A stretch of DNA of 64,000 nt, from assembly GCF_003480435.1 (NCBI RefSeq), contig NZ_QUJB01000003.1, forward strand, positions 144,804 to 208,803, in the 5' to 3' direction. The DNA comes from Clostridium sp. AM30-24 (GTDB lineage: Bacteria > Bacillota > Clostridia > Lachnospirales > Lachnospiraceae). Below the pieces are notes generated by a model. It ran no database searches. It saw only the letters and a program-made list of their open reading frames with translations, and was not told the origin of the DNA. Both the position numbers and the translations under genes were made by a program. Within the stretch, counting starts at the first letter, position 1; every line of letters starts with the position of its first letter. Shown here in pieces: positions 1-8,166 of the stretch.

Positions 1-1
1 C

Positions 2-31
2 GGGGCTGCCGCACGTTAGTGCGACAGCCCC
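2..31. repeat. Hairpin, terminator-like or IS-end remnant
   Basis: A 12-bp stem (GGGGCTG then CGCAC, pairing with GTGCG then CAGCCCC, one C/A mismatch) closes a GTTA loop and is followed by TTCTT. It could be the terminator of a gene lying off the left edge. The right arm TTAGTGCGACAGCCCC also looks like an insertion-sequence terminal repeat, and a related copy lies at 668-683. Positions 32-365 are AT-rich with no convincing gene. Confidence 0.45.
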
Positions 32-365
32 TTCTTAAACTGCTTAAAATAAATCGGTTGTAAAAAACATTTTCTGAGATGCGGATATTCTGGACTTCAG
101 ATCTGAAGGTATTTGAAAACTTTCCCCCTGTACTCTATGCATAACGCTAAAGATATAAAACAAACAATATAGTTAAGCGAATAGTATTACTACATACACA
201 TATAAAAATGAATAATTTCTTACATTTTAACCAAAAACTTACAGCATTTTTATGATTTGTTTATAAATATTGCATATTCAAAATAATTATGATAAAATTT
301 ACACACAAAAAATAAATGATGCACCTAATTTTGAAATATTTAAACGTGAAAGAGGGTGAATACTA

Positions 366-659
366 TTGAACAAAAAATTGTATATATTTTTTTCTTTAAC
401 ATCCTTTGCTTATATGCTATCTGTTAGCGTATATTTGCTTAATAGCTTTATACTGTTAAATGATACTATTTTTGCGGTTACCAGAATTTTAATGATATGT
501 TGTTTGCTTATATTTTTACTGTTTGGATTAAAATTAAAAACAATTGCAAAAATAGAAGGGAATAATCAAACGCTAACCAAATTTCAACATATTCAAAAAG
601 TATGGAGCATAGTCATAATAACTAGCCTAATAATTCTTGTTTTTAGAGATTTTGTATGA
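366..659 (+). CDS. Small three-helix membrane protein, unknown function
   Basis: This 97-residue protein begins at a TTG codon preceded by AGAGGGTG. Three hydrophobic stretches, about residues 8-30, 34-56 and 80-95, are separated by a polar, Lys-rich loop (about 57-78). It belongs to no family I recognise. It is much more AT-rich than the rest of the window, suggesting acquired DNA. Its topology (two helices, a basic loop, a third helix) resembles the frame-repaired product encoded at 1112-1388, and both flank a truncated gene at 687-1097. Small multi-span proteins in such settings are often immunity or export helpers of peptide toxins, but that is only a guess here. Confidence 0.6.
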   Translation: MNKKLYIFFSLTSFAYMLSVSVYLLNSFILLNDTIFAVTRILMICCLLIFLLFGLKLKTIAKIEGNNQTLTKFQHIQKVWSIVIITSLIILVFRDFV

Positions 660-667
660 ATATTATA

Positions 668-683
668 GGGGCTGTTGCATTAA
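668..683 (+). repeat. IS-end-like 16-mer
   Basis: GGGGCTGTTGCATTAA matches the reverse complement of 16-31 at 14 of 16 positions. The reading frame of the following gene is open back to a stop codon inside this 16-mer, so the element appears to mark the point where that gene lost its 5' end. No transposase is present. Confidence 0.35.
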
Positions 684-686
684 CAA

Positions 687-1097
687 ATATTCGATTCTCT
701 CAGCAGGGATGAACTGATCCAGGTATTAATGACAAAATACGGAGCTACAGAAACTGAAGCTGAAAGGTTAGTTGACCTTGATTATGAAAATACCCAGCCG
801 TATTCCGCAAGGGCGAAAGCTTTTCCTTTGAACCCATCCATTGGGCAAACATGCGTTATTGATGTAACGATTCACGTTGACGATGCCGCAACAGCTGCTG
901 GAATTGCTAGTGAAATTATGGCTGCTTCGCCTTATGTGACTTTAGCAGCCGCGCTTTATGCTGCCAATATATTACTTACGGCTGGAAGTATGATATATGG
1001 ATCTACAGTTGTACTCCATATTAGTTATACCTATGGATATACAAACGATGGTGTTTTAGGTTGGACCCTGGGCTATGTATCTTATGAGATTTATTAA
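687..1097 (+). pseudogene. 5'-truncated gene for an unknown, possibly secreted protein
   Basis: An ATG at 729 would give 122 residues, but the frame stays open and protein-like back to the stop codon at 681-683 (reading ...SLSRDELIQVLMTKYGATE), and no ribosome binding site precedes 729. The original start and any signal sequence therefore seem to be missing. The C-terminal half is rich in Tyr, Thr, Ala and Gly and reads like an extracellular beta-rich or peptide-like domain with one hydrophobic stretch (about residues 72-92 of the 729 frame). Lying between two small membrane proteins, it could be a bacteriocin-like or exported effector remnant. No family was recognised. Confidence 0.45.
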
Positions 1098-1111
1098 TTG
1101 AGAGGTATGCT

Positions 1112-1388
1112 ATGAAATATAAGGGAAATGTCTATTCGTATTTTAATTTATCAGGGATATTATATTGTATTTTTATTGCATGGGCATCCTATTACAATTA
1201 TAAGAATTTACAAATAACCGGACTTTTGGCTTTTTTTTGTATTCTGCGTATTGAAGTGTGCAATGCTTGCAAAATTTAAAAAAGATATACTTGAAAAAGA
1301 TACTCCTTTATTATTTAAAGTTTCTAACCATGTGTTTGGAATAGCATTTATTATCATGGATATCTTTATCTTTTATGTAAATAGGTGA
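1112..1388 (+). pseudogene. Small membrane protein gene split by a frameshift in a T8 run
   Basis: The first frame (1112-1279, start ATG, upstream GAGAGG) gives 55 residues with two hydrophobic helices. The second (internal ATG 1263, ending TGA 1386-1388) gives a basic loop and a final helix. Removing one T from the T8 run at 1231-1238 joins them into one protein of about 90 residues with the same helix-helix-basic loop-helix layout as the 97-residue protein at 366-659. It may be a decayed gene, a phase-variable gene or a sequencing error in the homopolymer. The family is unknown. Confidence 0.5.
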
Positions 1389-1418
1389 TCACTGGTCGCC
1401 TATGTTAAAGGAACTTAA

Positions 1419-1452
1419 GGCGGAAATACACATGGATGCATTTCCGCCTTTT
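1419..1452. terminator. Rho-independent terminator
   Basis: GGCGGAAAT pairs perfectly with ATTTCCGCC around a 12-nt loop, followed by TTTTA on the plus strand. It lies just after the small membrane gene remnant and just downstream of the converging recombinase gene, so it may serve both. Confidence 0.75.
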
Positions 1453-1453
1453 A

Positions 1454-2140
1454 CTATGCAATTGGAAATTTAGATAAGTCGTTTCTATATTTGTAGTAAG
1501 TGCCGCGACTGATGCCGATTACTTTCATGCAGTCAGATGGACAAAGATCTCCACCAAAGAGCGTATCACGTTTCAGAATAATATTTTTTGCCTTTCGTTC
1601 CTTCTCGGTGATGCACCGGCCACGAGGACGGCCGAGCTGCTTTCCAGAACGTCTGGCTGTTTCTAATCCCTCGATCGTTCGTTGCCTGAGATCATCCAGT
1701 TCCTTCTGGGCCTGTTGAAAGGCAATACGGACTTGCTTTTCTGCAAGTTTCACTTGATATGCTTCGATGGCCTCCAGAATTATATCAACCTCCGTGCCAG
1801 TCCGTGGAATTTGCATCTGACAGGCTTCCCGATATACATCCGTGTTGATCCCAGGCTCCACGAAGAAAAACAAGTTCACTTTTCTTTTATACAGATCCAG
1901 GTACTCCTTTACTCCATCATCCTCATCACGGGCCATCCTGGAAACCGAATCAAAATAGATATTATCTCCAGGCATAAATCTGGGATAATATCTCCGCCAC
2001 TTAGGCCGATCCTGTGTGCTACCAGTAAAAATTTCCTTGATGATAACAAGGTTCGGATCCGGACACATCAGGCGGATGTTGCGCTCCTGTCGTTCCACGT
2101 TCTGAAATTTTATAGAAATCCTTATATATCCATAGTTCAA
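1454..2140 (-). CDS. Serine recombinase (resolvase/invertase family)
   Basis: This 228-residue protein starts at TTG 2140 with GGGAGAG about 7 nt upstream on the minus strand. The N-terminus YGYIRIS carries the catalytic serine (S9) of small serine recombinases. The SVSRMAR segment near residue 86 matches the conserved active-site region, a long helix follows (about 125-165), then a GRPRG arm and a C-terminal helix-turn-helix (about 195-222). Such enzymes resolve transposon cointegrates or invert DNA segments. Its length is slightly above the usual 180-200. No transposase lies nearby, so it is probably a lone remnant or the resolvase of a lost element. It fits the accessory character of the first 2 kb. 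Confidence 0.85.
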   Translation of the reverse strand: MNYGYIRISIKFQNVERQERNIRLMCPDPNLVIIKEIFTGSTQDRPKWRRYYPRFMPGDNIYFDSVSRMARDEDDGVKEYLDLYKRKVNLFFFVEPGINTDVYREACQMQIPRTGTEVDIILEAIEAYQVKLAEKQVRIAFQQAQKELDDLRQRTIEGLETARRSGKQLGRPRGRCITEKERKAKNIILKRDTLFGGDLCPSDCMKVIGISRGTYYKYRNDLSKFPIA

Positions 2141-2499
2141 TGCACATCTCTCCCGATTGTATGAAAAAAATGTTATATTTATAGTGTACAGATGATTGGC
2201 AATATACGCAAGTTGAAACTGTATAAAAAAAACGACCGTTTAAACGAAACTGTTTCCGGATTGCAAACTAAATAACTGCCAGATATTGAATTTTCAAGGT
2301 GCATAGCTAAAATCTATGTGCGAAGTTTGAGTAAAATATAAATCAGAAGCTTGGGCTGATGAAGGGTGAACTATTTGCAAACTCATCGGTTTTATAGTAA
2401 AATAATAGAAAATGTCTGAAAAGGAACGAAACCAGACAACAAGGATGAAACAAAAGGCACCAGTGTATACGAACACCTGGTTTCAGATAGGAGCAGCAA
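2141..2499. other. Intergenic region between recombinase and sensor locus
   Basis: This stretch separates the divergent recombinase and response regulator genes. It is AT-rich and contains the perfect 10-mer palindrome CGTTTAAACG near 2240. Just before the response regulator start is a short imperfect hairpin (ACCAG-TGT with ACA-CTGGT, 2458-2482). I found no confident promoter or small gene. Confidence 0.4.
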
Positions 2500-4146
2500 A
2501 TGGATTTATACAGAATTATCCTTGTGGATGACGAGGAGGAAGTGCGCAAGAGCATTATCCGCAAGATCGACTGGCAGGCTGTGGGATTTACGGTGGTCGG
2601 GGACGCGGAAAACGGGGAGGATGCGTTAGAGAAGATCGAGAATCTGGAACCGGATGTGGTGCTCACGGATATTCGGATGCCGTATATGGATGGGCTGACG
2701 CTGGCGGAAAAGATCAGACAGAAATATCCGTCCATGAAGATCGTGATCTTCTCGGGATACGATGACTTTGAGTACGCGAAGCGGGCGATCAAGTTAAATG
2801 TGACAGAGTATATCTTAAAGCCGGTGAATGTGGAAGAGCTGACGGCGATCCTGAGAAAGATCCAGGCGAGTCTTGATGAGGAGATCGAGCAGAAACGCGA
2901 CGTAAGCCTTCTCAGAGAAAATTATAAGAGAAGCCTGCCGATCTTAAGAGAACAGTTTTTAAAAGATCTTGTCAGCCGGCAGATGGATGAGAAGACGGTG
3001 GAGGAAAAGCTGGAACAGTACGATATTCCCCTATCAGGGGCAAAGAAATGGATTTCCATCGCGGTAAAAGCAGAGCTTTCGGCAGTGCCCGGCGAAGTGA
3101 TCCTCCCGCTCCATGAGGAGCGCGACCTGATCCCGCTCTCCGTGATGCAGATCCTGGAGGAAAATTTAAAAAGATACTGCCGGTTTTCCCTGTTTTCCTA
3201 CTCGGGAACGGCAGACGCGGAGATCGCGGGAATCGTTGCGGTGGATGAGACGAATTCCCAGACAGGACTCATCGATATTTTAAGCGATATCTGCAAGGAG
3301 ATCCGAAAGATCCTGATGATCCCTGTGACCATCGGGATCGGACACAGCCGGACGGAATTGGGACTGATCTATGAATCTTTCCAGTCAGCTCTCGATGCCC
3401 TTGGATACCGGGCCATCGTTGGCAGCGGAAGCACGATCTATATCAATGACGTGGAGCCGGTTAATACGGGAAAGCTCCAGTTCACCGCAGAGGATGAGTC
3501 TGCCCTGATCCAGGCGGTGAAGTTCGGTCCGGAGGAGAAGATTCGCTCAGTGACATCCCAGATCATAAGCCGCATGTCGGATGCCAAAGTCCATGCGAGA
3601 CAGTATCAGACTTATATTCTGAGTGTCGCGAACTGTCTCGTGCAGTTGATCCAGCAGTATGATCTTAAGATGGACGAGTTGTTTGTGGATTCCAAAGTGG
3701 GACCGGATCCGTTTATGATGATCCGGCAGGTCATGAACCGGGAGAAATTTTCAAAATGGCTTTTAGGTGCGGCATTAAAGATCAATGGCGCCATGAACAA
3801 AGAGAGGGATAACACAACGAGACAGAGCATGGAGCGAGCGAAGCAGTATATTCTGGAGAACTATCAGGATCCGGATCTCTCGGTGGAGCAGATCTGCCGC
3901 ACACTGCATATGAGCCCTGCGTACTTTTCTACGATGTTTAAGAAAGCGACAGGTCAGACGTACATTGGTTATCTTACGGATGTGCGGTTAAATAAGGCAG
4001 TGGAGCTTCTGAACATGACGGACGATAAGACGTATGTGATCGCCTCGAAAGTCGGATATCAGGAGCAGAACTATTTCAGCTATGTATTTAAGAAAAAGTT
4101 CGGTGTTTCGCCGACAAAATTCAGGGGCAGCCGACCGGCTAACTAA
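2500..4146 (+). CDS. Response regulator, REC plus AraC-type DNA-binding domain (YesN-like)
   Basis: This 548-residue regulator follows AGGAG at 2489-2493. Residues 1-120 form a receiver domain with acidic pocket D10-D11, phosphoacceptor D57 (in LTDIRMP) and a conserved K near residue 108. The middle region (about 130-430) is the variable linker typical of long YesN proteins. Residues about 445-545 hold two helix-turn-helix motifs of the AraC/XylS family (DLSVEQICRTLHMSPAYFS and the FSYVFKKKFGVSPTKFR end). It probably activates the downstream sugar-binding protein and mglBAC genes when phosphorylated by the kinase at 4204. The co-linear order regulator, kinase, binding protein supports one operon. 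Confidence 0.93.
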   Translation: MDLYRIILVDDEEEVRKSIIRKIDWQAVGFTVVGDAENGEDALEKIENLEPDVVLTDIRMPYMDGLTLAEKIRQKYPSMKIVIFSGYDDFEYAKRAIKLNVTEYILKPVNVEELTAILRKIQASLDEEIEQKRDVSLLRENYKRSLPILREQFLKDLVSRQMDEKTVEEKLEQYDIPLSGAKKWISIAVKAELSAVPGEVILPLHEERDLIPLSVMQILEENLKRYCRFSLFSYSGTADAEIAGIVAVDETNSQTGLIDILSDICKEIRKILMIPVTIGIGHSRTELGLIYESFQSALDALGYRAIVGSGSTIYINDVEPVNTGKLQFTAEDESALIQAVKFGPEEKIRSVTSQIISRMSDAKVHARQYQTYILSVANCLVQLIQQYDLKMDELFVDSKVGPDPFMMIRQVMNREKFSKWLLGAALKINGAMNKERDNTTRQSMERAKQYILENYQDPDLSVEQICRTLHMSPAYFSTMFKKATGQTYIGYLTDVRLNKAVELLNMTDDKTYVIASKVGYQEQNYFSYVFKKKFGVSPTKFRGSRPAN

Positions 4147-4203
4147 AGGAAGCGGCGGAGCAGAGATCAGCACCATCAGGCAGGAAACACAGGGGAGAGA
4201 GTT

Positions 4204-6003
4204 ATGAAAACAGAAAACGAAGGCGGCTTCTTCAAACGGACCAGTATCCGCTACATAATCTTCGTATATTTCACAGTGACAGCGCTGACGGCCAGCATCT
4301 TTATCGGTCTGTCTCTCTACAGCCGAATGTCGAAGCAGATGACTGACACGATGCAGGAGGAGAACCAGATCCTGATCGACCAGCTGAACCGGTCTGTGGA
4401 TGTGTGGCTCAGGAGTATCATGAAGCTTTCGGATTCCCTCTATTACGGCGTTGTAAAAAACGCTGATCTGGCGGATGAGAGCATCAACCAGGAGATAACG
4501 CTGCTCTATGACAACAATAAAGATAATGTGGAGAATATCGCCCTGTTTTCCAAAGAGGGTGAACTTCTGGAGGCCGTTCCGGCGACCCGTCTGAAAACAG
4601 GCGCCGATCCGGTGGGAGAATCCTGGTTTAAGGCAGCGTTAAATAAGACGGAAAACCTCCATTTCTCGACGCCCCACGTCCAGCGGGTCTTTGATACCGG
4701 GGAAAGCCAGTACCGCTGGGTCATTTCTGTGACCCGGGCGGTGGAGATCACGGAAGGCTCCTCCACGGAACAGGGAATTTTACTTATCGATATCCGCTAT
4801 GACAGTCTGGAACAGCTCTTTGACGGGATCACTCTGGGAAACGGTGGATATGTATACATGCTGGGAACGGACGGAGAACTTATCTATCACCCAGAGTCCC
4901 AGCTCATCTATTCCGGTCTTGAGGAAGAAAATCTGGAAGCCGCGGCAGAATACCGGGATGGGATCCATGCGGAGGAGTACAAAGGCATAAAACGCGCGGT
5001 GACCGTAAAGACCGTGGGCTACACCGGCTGGAAGATCGTCGGTGCAGCAGCCCTCGGCGGTGTGTCTTTGAACGCGCTGAAGACGAGACTTCTTGTGGTA
5101 TTTACGGTTGCTCTGGTAGCGTTTTTGCTTGCGATGATCAACGCCTATATCTCAACGAGGATCACGACACCGATCGAGAAGCTGGAACGGTCGGTGAATA
5201 AGATCGAGGCGGGGGATCTGGAGGCGGATGTCTATATTGGCGGCTCCTATGAGATCCAGCATCTGGGAACCTCCATAGAGAATATGACGACCCAGATCCG
5301 CAAACTGATGGATGACATCGTGGCGGAGCATGAGTCAAAACGAAAAAATGAATTTGATGTCCTGCAATCCCAGATTAATCCGCACTTTCTCTACAATACG
5401 CTGGATATTATCGTATGGATGATAGAAAATGAGAAGCAGGCGGATGCGGTAAAGGTCGTTACGGCGCTGGCAAGATTCTTCCGGATCAGCTTAAGCCGCG
5501 GAAAGAGCATCATCACCGTCCGGGATGAGCTTGAGCATGTGAGGAACTATTTAATGATCCAGCATATGCGTTTTAAAAATCGTTTTACCTATGAGATCCA
5601 GGCAGATGAGGATGTTATGGATCTCGCGAGCCTGAAGCTGATCCTGCAGCCATTAGTGGAAAATTCCATCTACCACGGCATGGAATTCATGGACGGCGAT
5701 GGGGAGATCCTGATCCGGGTGTACCGGGAGGGGGATGATCTTTATATGAAAGTCTCCGACAATGGTCTCGGAATGACAAAGGAACAGGTGGACCGCATGT
5801 TCACGGACAAGACCCATGTGGCATCCCGAAGCGGATCCGGTATCGGTGTGCGGAATGTCAATGAGCGGATCCGGCTGTATTTCGGCGCGGAGTATGGGCT
5901 GACGATTGAGTCGGAGCTTGACGAGGGAACAACGGTGACGATCCATATGAGGGCGGTTCCTTACGCGGAAACGGCAGAGGGGGAAAAGATTCATGTCAAA
6001 TAA
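4204..6003 (+). CDS. Sensor histidine kinase (YesM/LytS-like)
   Basis: This 599-residue membrane kinase has GGGGAGAG upstream. One helix near residues 15-40 and another near 295-318 flank an extracytoplasmic domain of Cache type. HAMP follows at about 318-372, then the His_kinase domain with phosphoacceptor H394 in QINPHFLYNTL, and the HATPase_c domain with the N box (LVENSIYHG) and G boxes (DNGLGMT, GSGIGVRNV). It overlaps the next gene, a membrane-anchored sugar-binding protein, by 11 nt. That coupling suggests the binding protein delivers the ligand signal to the kinase. Its partner is the regulator at 2500. Confidence 0.94.
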   Translation: MKTENEGGFFKRTSIRYIIFVYFTVTALTASIFIGLSLYSRMSKQMTDTMQEENQILIDQLNRSVDVWLRSIMKLSDSLYYGVVKNADLADESINQEITLLYDNNKDNVENIALFSKEGELLEAVPATRLKTGADPVGESWFKAALNKTENLHFSTPHVQRVFDTGESQYRWVISVTRAVEITEGSSTEQGILLIDIRYDSLEQLFDGITLGNGGYVYMLGTDGELIYHPESQLIYSGLEEENLEAAAEYRDGIHAEEYKGIKRAVTVKTVGYTGWKIVGAAALGGVSLNALKTRLLVVFTVALVAFLLAMINAYISTRITTPIEKLERSVNKIEAGDLEADVYIGGSYEIQHLGTSIENMTTQIRKLMDDIVAEHESKRKNEFDVLQSQINPHFLYNTLDIIVWMIENEKQADAVKVVTALARFFRISLSRGKSIITVRDELEHVRNYLMIQHMRFKNRFTYEIQADEDVMDLASLKLILQPLVENSIYHGMEFMDGDGEILIRVYREGDDLYMKVSDNGLGMTKEQVDRMFTDKTHVASRSGSGIGVRNVNERIRLYFGAEYGLTIESELDEGTTVTIHMRAVPYAETAEGEKIHVK

Positions 6004-6964
6004 AGAAAAGCTGAGCTGGTGTGCCGGTGTGGTACTTCTGGTCCTCCTGTATCTTCTGTCCTCCACAGACCTGATCATCAAGGAAAAGGAGAAGGAGATA
6101 TGCCGGATATCCGTCATCATCGACAATGTGAACGATAATTATTACGGAAACTTCCGCGAGGGAATGGAGACGGCGGAAAAGAAGTATCAGGCTGATGTGA
6201 ACTTTATTACGCTGTATGCGGAAAACGATGAGGAGCAGCAGGAGGACCTCATCGTCCGCGAGGTGAAGGACGGGACGAATGCCGTGATCCTGGCCCCGGT
6301 GCGGGAGGATCTCGCGATCATGCGGCTGGATGAGATCTCTCCGGGTTGTCCGGTGGTCTTTCTCGGCTCGTCCGTGATCAGCAGCTCAGTGACCTGTGCC
6401 ATCTCTGTGGACCGGTATGAGATGGGAAGGACACTGGGCGAGAAGATCGCGGAAAATGAAGATCCGGGACGTACGGTCTGCCTGTTTACGGAGGGACTTT
6501 CCTACACAGGGAACAGGGACGTGTACGATGGTCTGCGCTCTGTGCTGGACCGGGAAGGATTTCGGATCCGCCTGATCGAAAAGAAGTCAGAAGACTCTTA
6601 CCGGCAGGCTATCGAGGAGACGGTCTACCCGGAAAATGGAGATTTTATGGCGGTTGGAATGGATGTTGGGGCACTTTCAGATCTTGCGGACATTCTTGAG
6701 GGAAGCAGTGTATACCGGGAACATGTGACGGCACTTTACGGCATCGGAAGCACGACAGCGATCTTAAACCAGATGGACAGAGGAATCGTCAAGGGGCTTA
6801 TGACGTGGAACCGGTTCGACGAGGGATATCTGAGTGTTGAGAAGGCGGTGCAGGCAATGGGCGGAGAACGACTGGAAAACCGGGTGACGCTGACGCCGGA
6901 ATATATCGATGAGGAGATTCTGAAGAGCGGTATCTTTGAGAAAATGCTTTATCCGATGCAATAG
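5993..6964 (+). CDS. Membrane-anchored periplasmic-binding-protein-like sugar sensor
   Basis: These 323 residues begin with an uncleaved-looking anchor helix (about 9-26) and no lipobox cysteine, followed by a type-1 periplasmic binding protein fold of the ribose/galactose family (ISVIIDNVNDNYYGNFREGM, then alternating beta/alpha repeats). The start overlaps the kinase gene by 11 nt, indicating translational coupling. Having a binding protein between a YesM kinase and an mgl transporter suggests a co-receptor role, comparable to other three-component sugar sensors in Clostridia. The ligand is inferred to be a sugar such as galactose or another hexose. Confidence 0.82.
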   Translation: MSNKEKLSWCAGVVLLVLLYLLSSTDLIIKEKEKEICRISVIIDNVNDNYYGNFREGMETAEKKYQADVNFITLYAENDEEQQEDLIVREVKDGTNAVILAPVREDLAIMRLDEISPGCPVVFLGSSVISSSVTCAISVDRYEMGRTLGEKIAENEDPGRTVCLFTEGLSYTGNRDVYDGLRSVLDREGFRIRLIEKKSEDSYRQAIEETVYPENGDFMAVGMDVGALSDLADILEGSSVYREHVTALYGIGSTTAILNQMDRGIVKGLMTWNRFDEGYLSVEKAVQAMGGERLENRVTLTPEYIDEEILKSGIFEKMLYPMQ

Positions 6965-6976
6965 GGGGGATACGGA

Positions 6977-7984
6977 ATGAAAAAGATAAATCTTTCAGTC
7001 CTGATCGCGGCGGCGGCTGTGGCTGCGGTGGGCGGTTTATGGTTCTATGGGACAAAAGACGTCGGCCGGGAAGAGAAAAAGACAGCTCTTAGGATCGGTG
7101 TGCTCTTATACCGCAATGATGATACCTTTATCGGAACTTTGCGGAATTCTCTGGAGCAGGCGGCGAAGGATTATGAGAAGGAGACCGGGATCCGTGTGGC
7201 TCTTGATGTCCGGGATGCAAAGAGAAACCAGATCACCCAGAACAGTCAGGCGGAGCGGATGATCGACCTCGACTGCGACGTGCTCTGCGTGAATATCGTG
7301 GACCGCTCGGCAGCATCCGGCATTATCGACAAAGCTATGGAGGCGGATACTCCTATCGTTTTCTTTAACAGGGAACCGGTGGCAGAGGACATGAACCGGT
7401 GGGAAAAGCTTTACTATGTGGGGGCGGACGCAAAAGAATCTGCGGTGCTGGAGGGGCAGATCCTTGTGGATGCGTATAAGAAAAATCCGTCCTCTCTGGA
7501 CAGAAACGGGGACGGGGTTGTATCTTATGTACTTCTGGAAGGCGAGACGAACCATCAGGACTCCCTGATCCGGACGGAGTGGTCGATCCAGACATTAAAG
7601 GACGGCGGTGTTCCGATCCGGCGCATCACCGGCGGCATCGCGAACTGGGAGAAAAATCAGGCATCGGCGCTCATGGAACAGTGGCTTTCAGAATATGGAA
7701 CGGAGATCGAACTGGTGATCGCGAATAACGACGATATGGCTCTCGGTGCGATCGATGCCATTGAGCGCGCGGGAATCGTCACGGGAACGATCAAGCTCGT
7801 CGGCATCGACGGAACACCTGCGGGACAGGATGCATTCCGGGAAGGAAAGCTTTTTGGGACTGTGGAATCCAGCAAGGAGATCTACGCGAAGAGGATCTTT
7901 GATACGGCAGAGGAACTCGCTATGGGCAAGGAGGTCACACAGGAAAAATATTTCTGGAGCCCACAGCAGATGATCGCTAATTAG
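6977..7984 (+). CDS. Galactose/glucose-type substrate-binding protein, membrane-anchored
   Basis: A 335-residue paralogue of MglB. An N-terminal helix (about residues 7-25) has no cysteine, so it is anchored or cleaved as a plain signal rather than a lipoprotein. The fold is the type-1 sugar-binding one. It retains the EF-hand-like calcium loop DRNGDGVVSY near residue 175 seen in galactose/glucose-binding protein, and the ANNDDMALGAIDA hinge segment. It lies 12 nt after the previous binding protein and upstream of mglB, so one locus encodes three related binding proteins. It may feed the kinase or supplement MglB. Confidence 0.85.
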   Translation: MKKINLSVLIAAAAVAAVGGLWFYGTKDVGREEKKTALRIGVLLYRNDDTFIGTLRNSLEQAAKDYEKETGIRVALDVRDAKRNQITQNSQAERMIDLDCDVLCVNIVDRSAASGIIDKAMEADTPIVFFNREPVAEDMNRWEKLYYVGADAKESAVLEGQILVDAYKKNPSSLDRNGDGVVSYVLLEGETNHQDSLIRTEWSIQTLKDGGVPIRRITGGIANWEKNQASALMEQWLSEYGTEIELVIANNDDMALGAIDAIERAGIVTGTIKLVGIDGTPAGQDAFREGKLFGTVESSKEIYAKRIFDTAEELAMGKEVTQEKYFWSPQQMIAN

Positions 7985-8070
7985 GTGATTTTTCTTCTAT
8001 GATCCGACAAAAAATTGTAGTTTTTTTACAGGAATCAAAGAATTTCAATAATTTATCATAAAAAATAGTA

Positions 8071-8099
8071 TGGAAAAATGCACAAAGACAGGCTATAAT
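8071..8099 (+). promoter_or_regulatory. Probable mglB promoter
   Basis: The -10 element TATAAT (8094-8099) lies 17 nt after a weak -35 TGGAAA (8071-8076). A promoter here would let mglBAC be transcribed apart from the sensor genes. Confidence 0.55.
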
Positions 8100-8166
8100 G
8101 GACTCATCGTTAAGGGAAAATGCCGAAACGGTCAAAACTATTTTTTGAATGGGAGGATTCAAAAAC

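Noticed and set aside
2458..2482. Operator for the response regulator
   Set aside because: The inverted repeat is short and has a bulge; nothing links it to a known binding motif.
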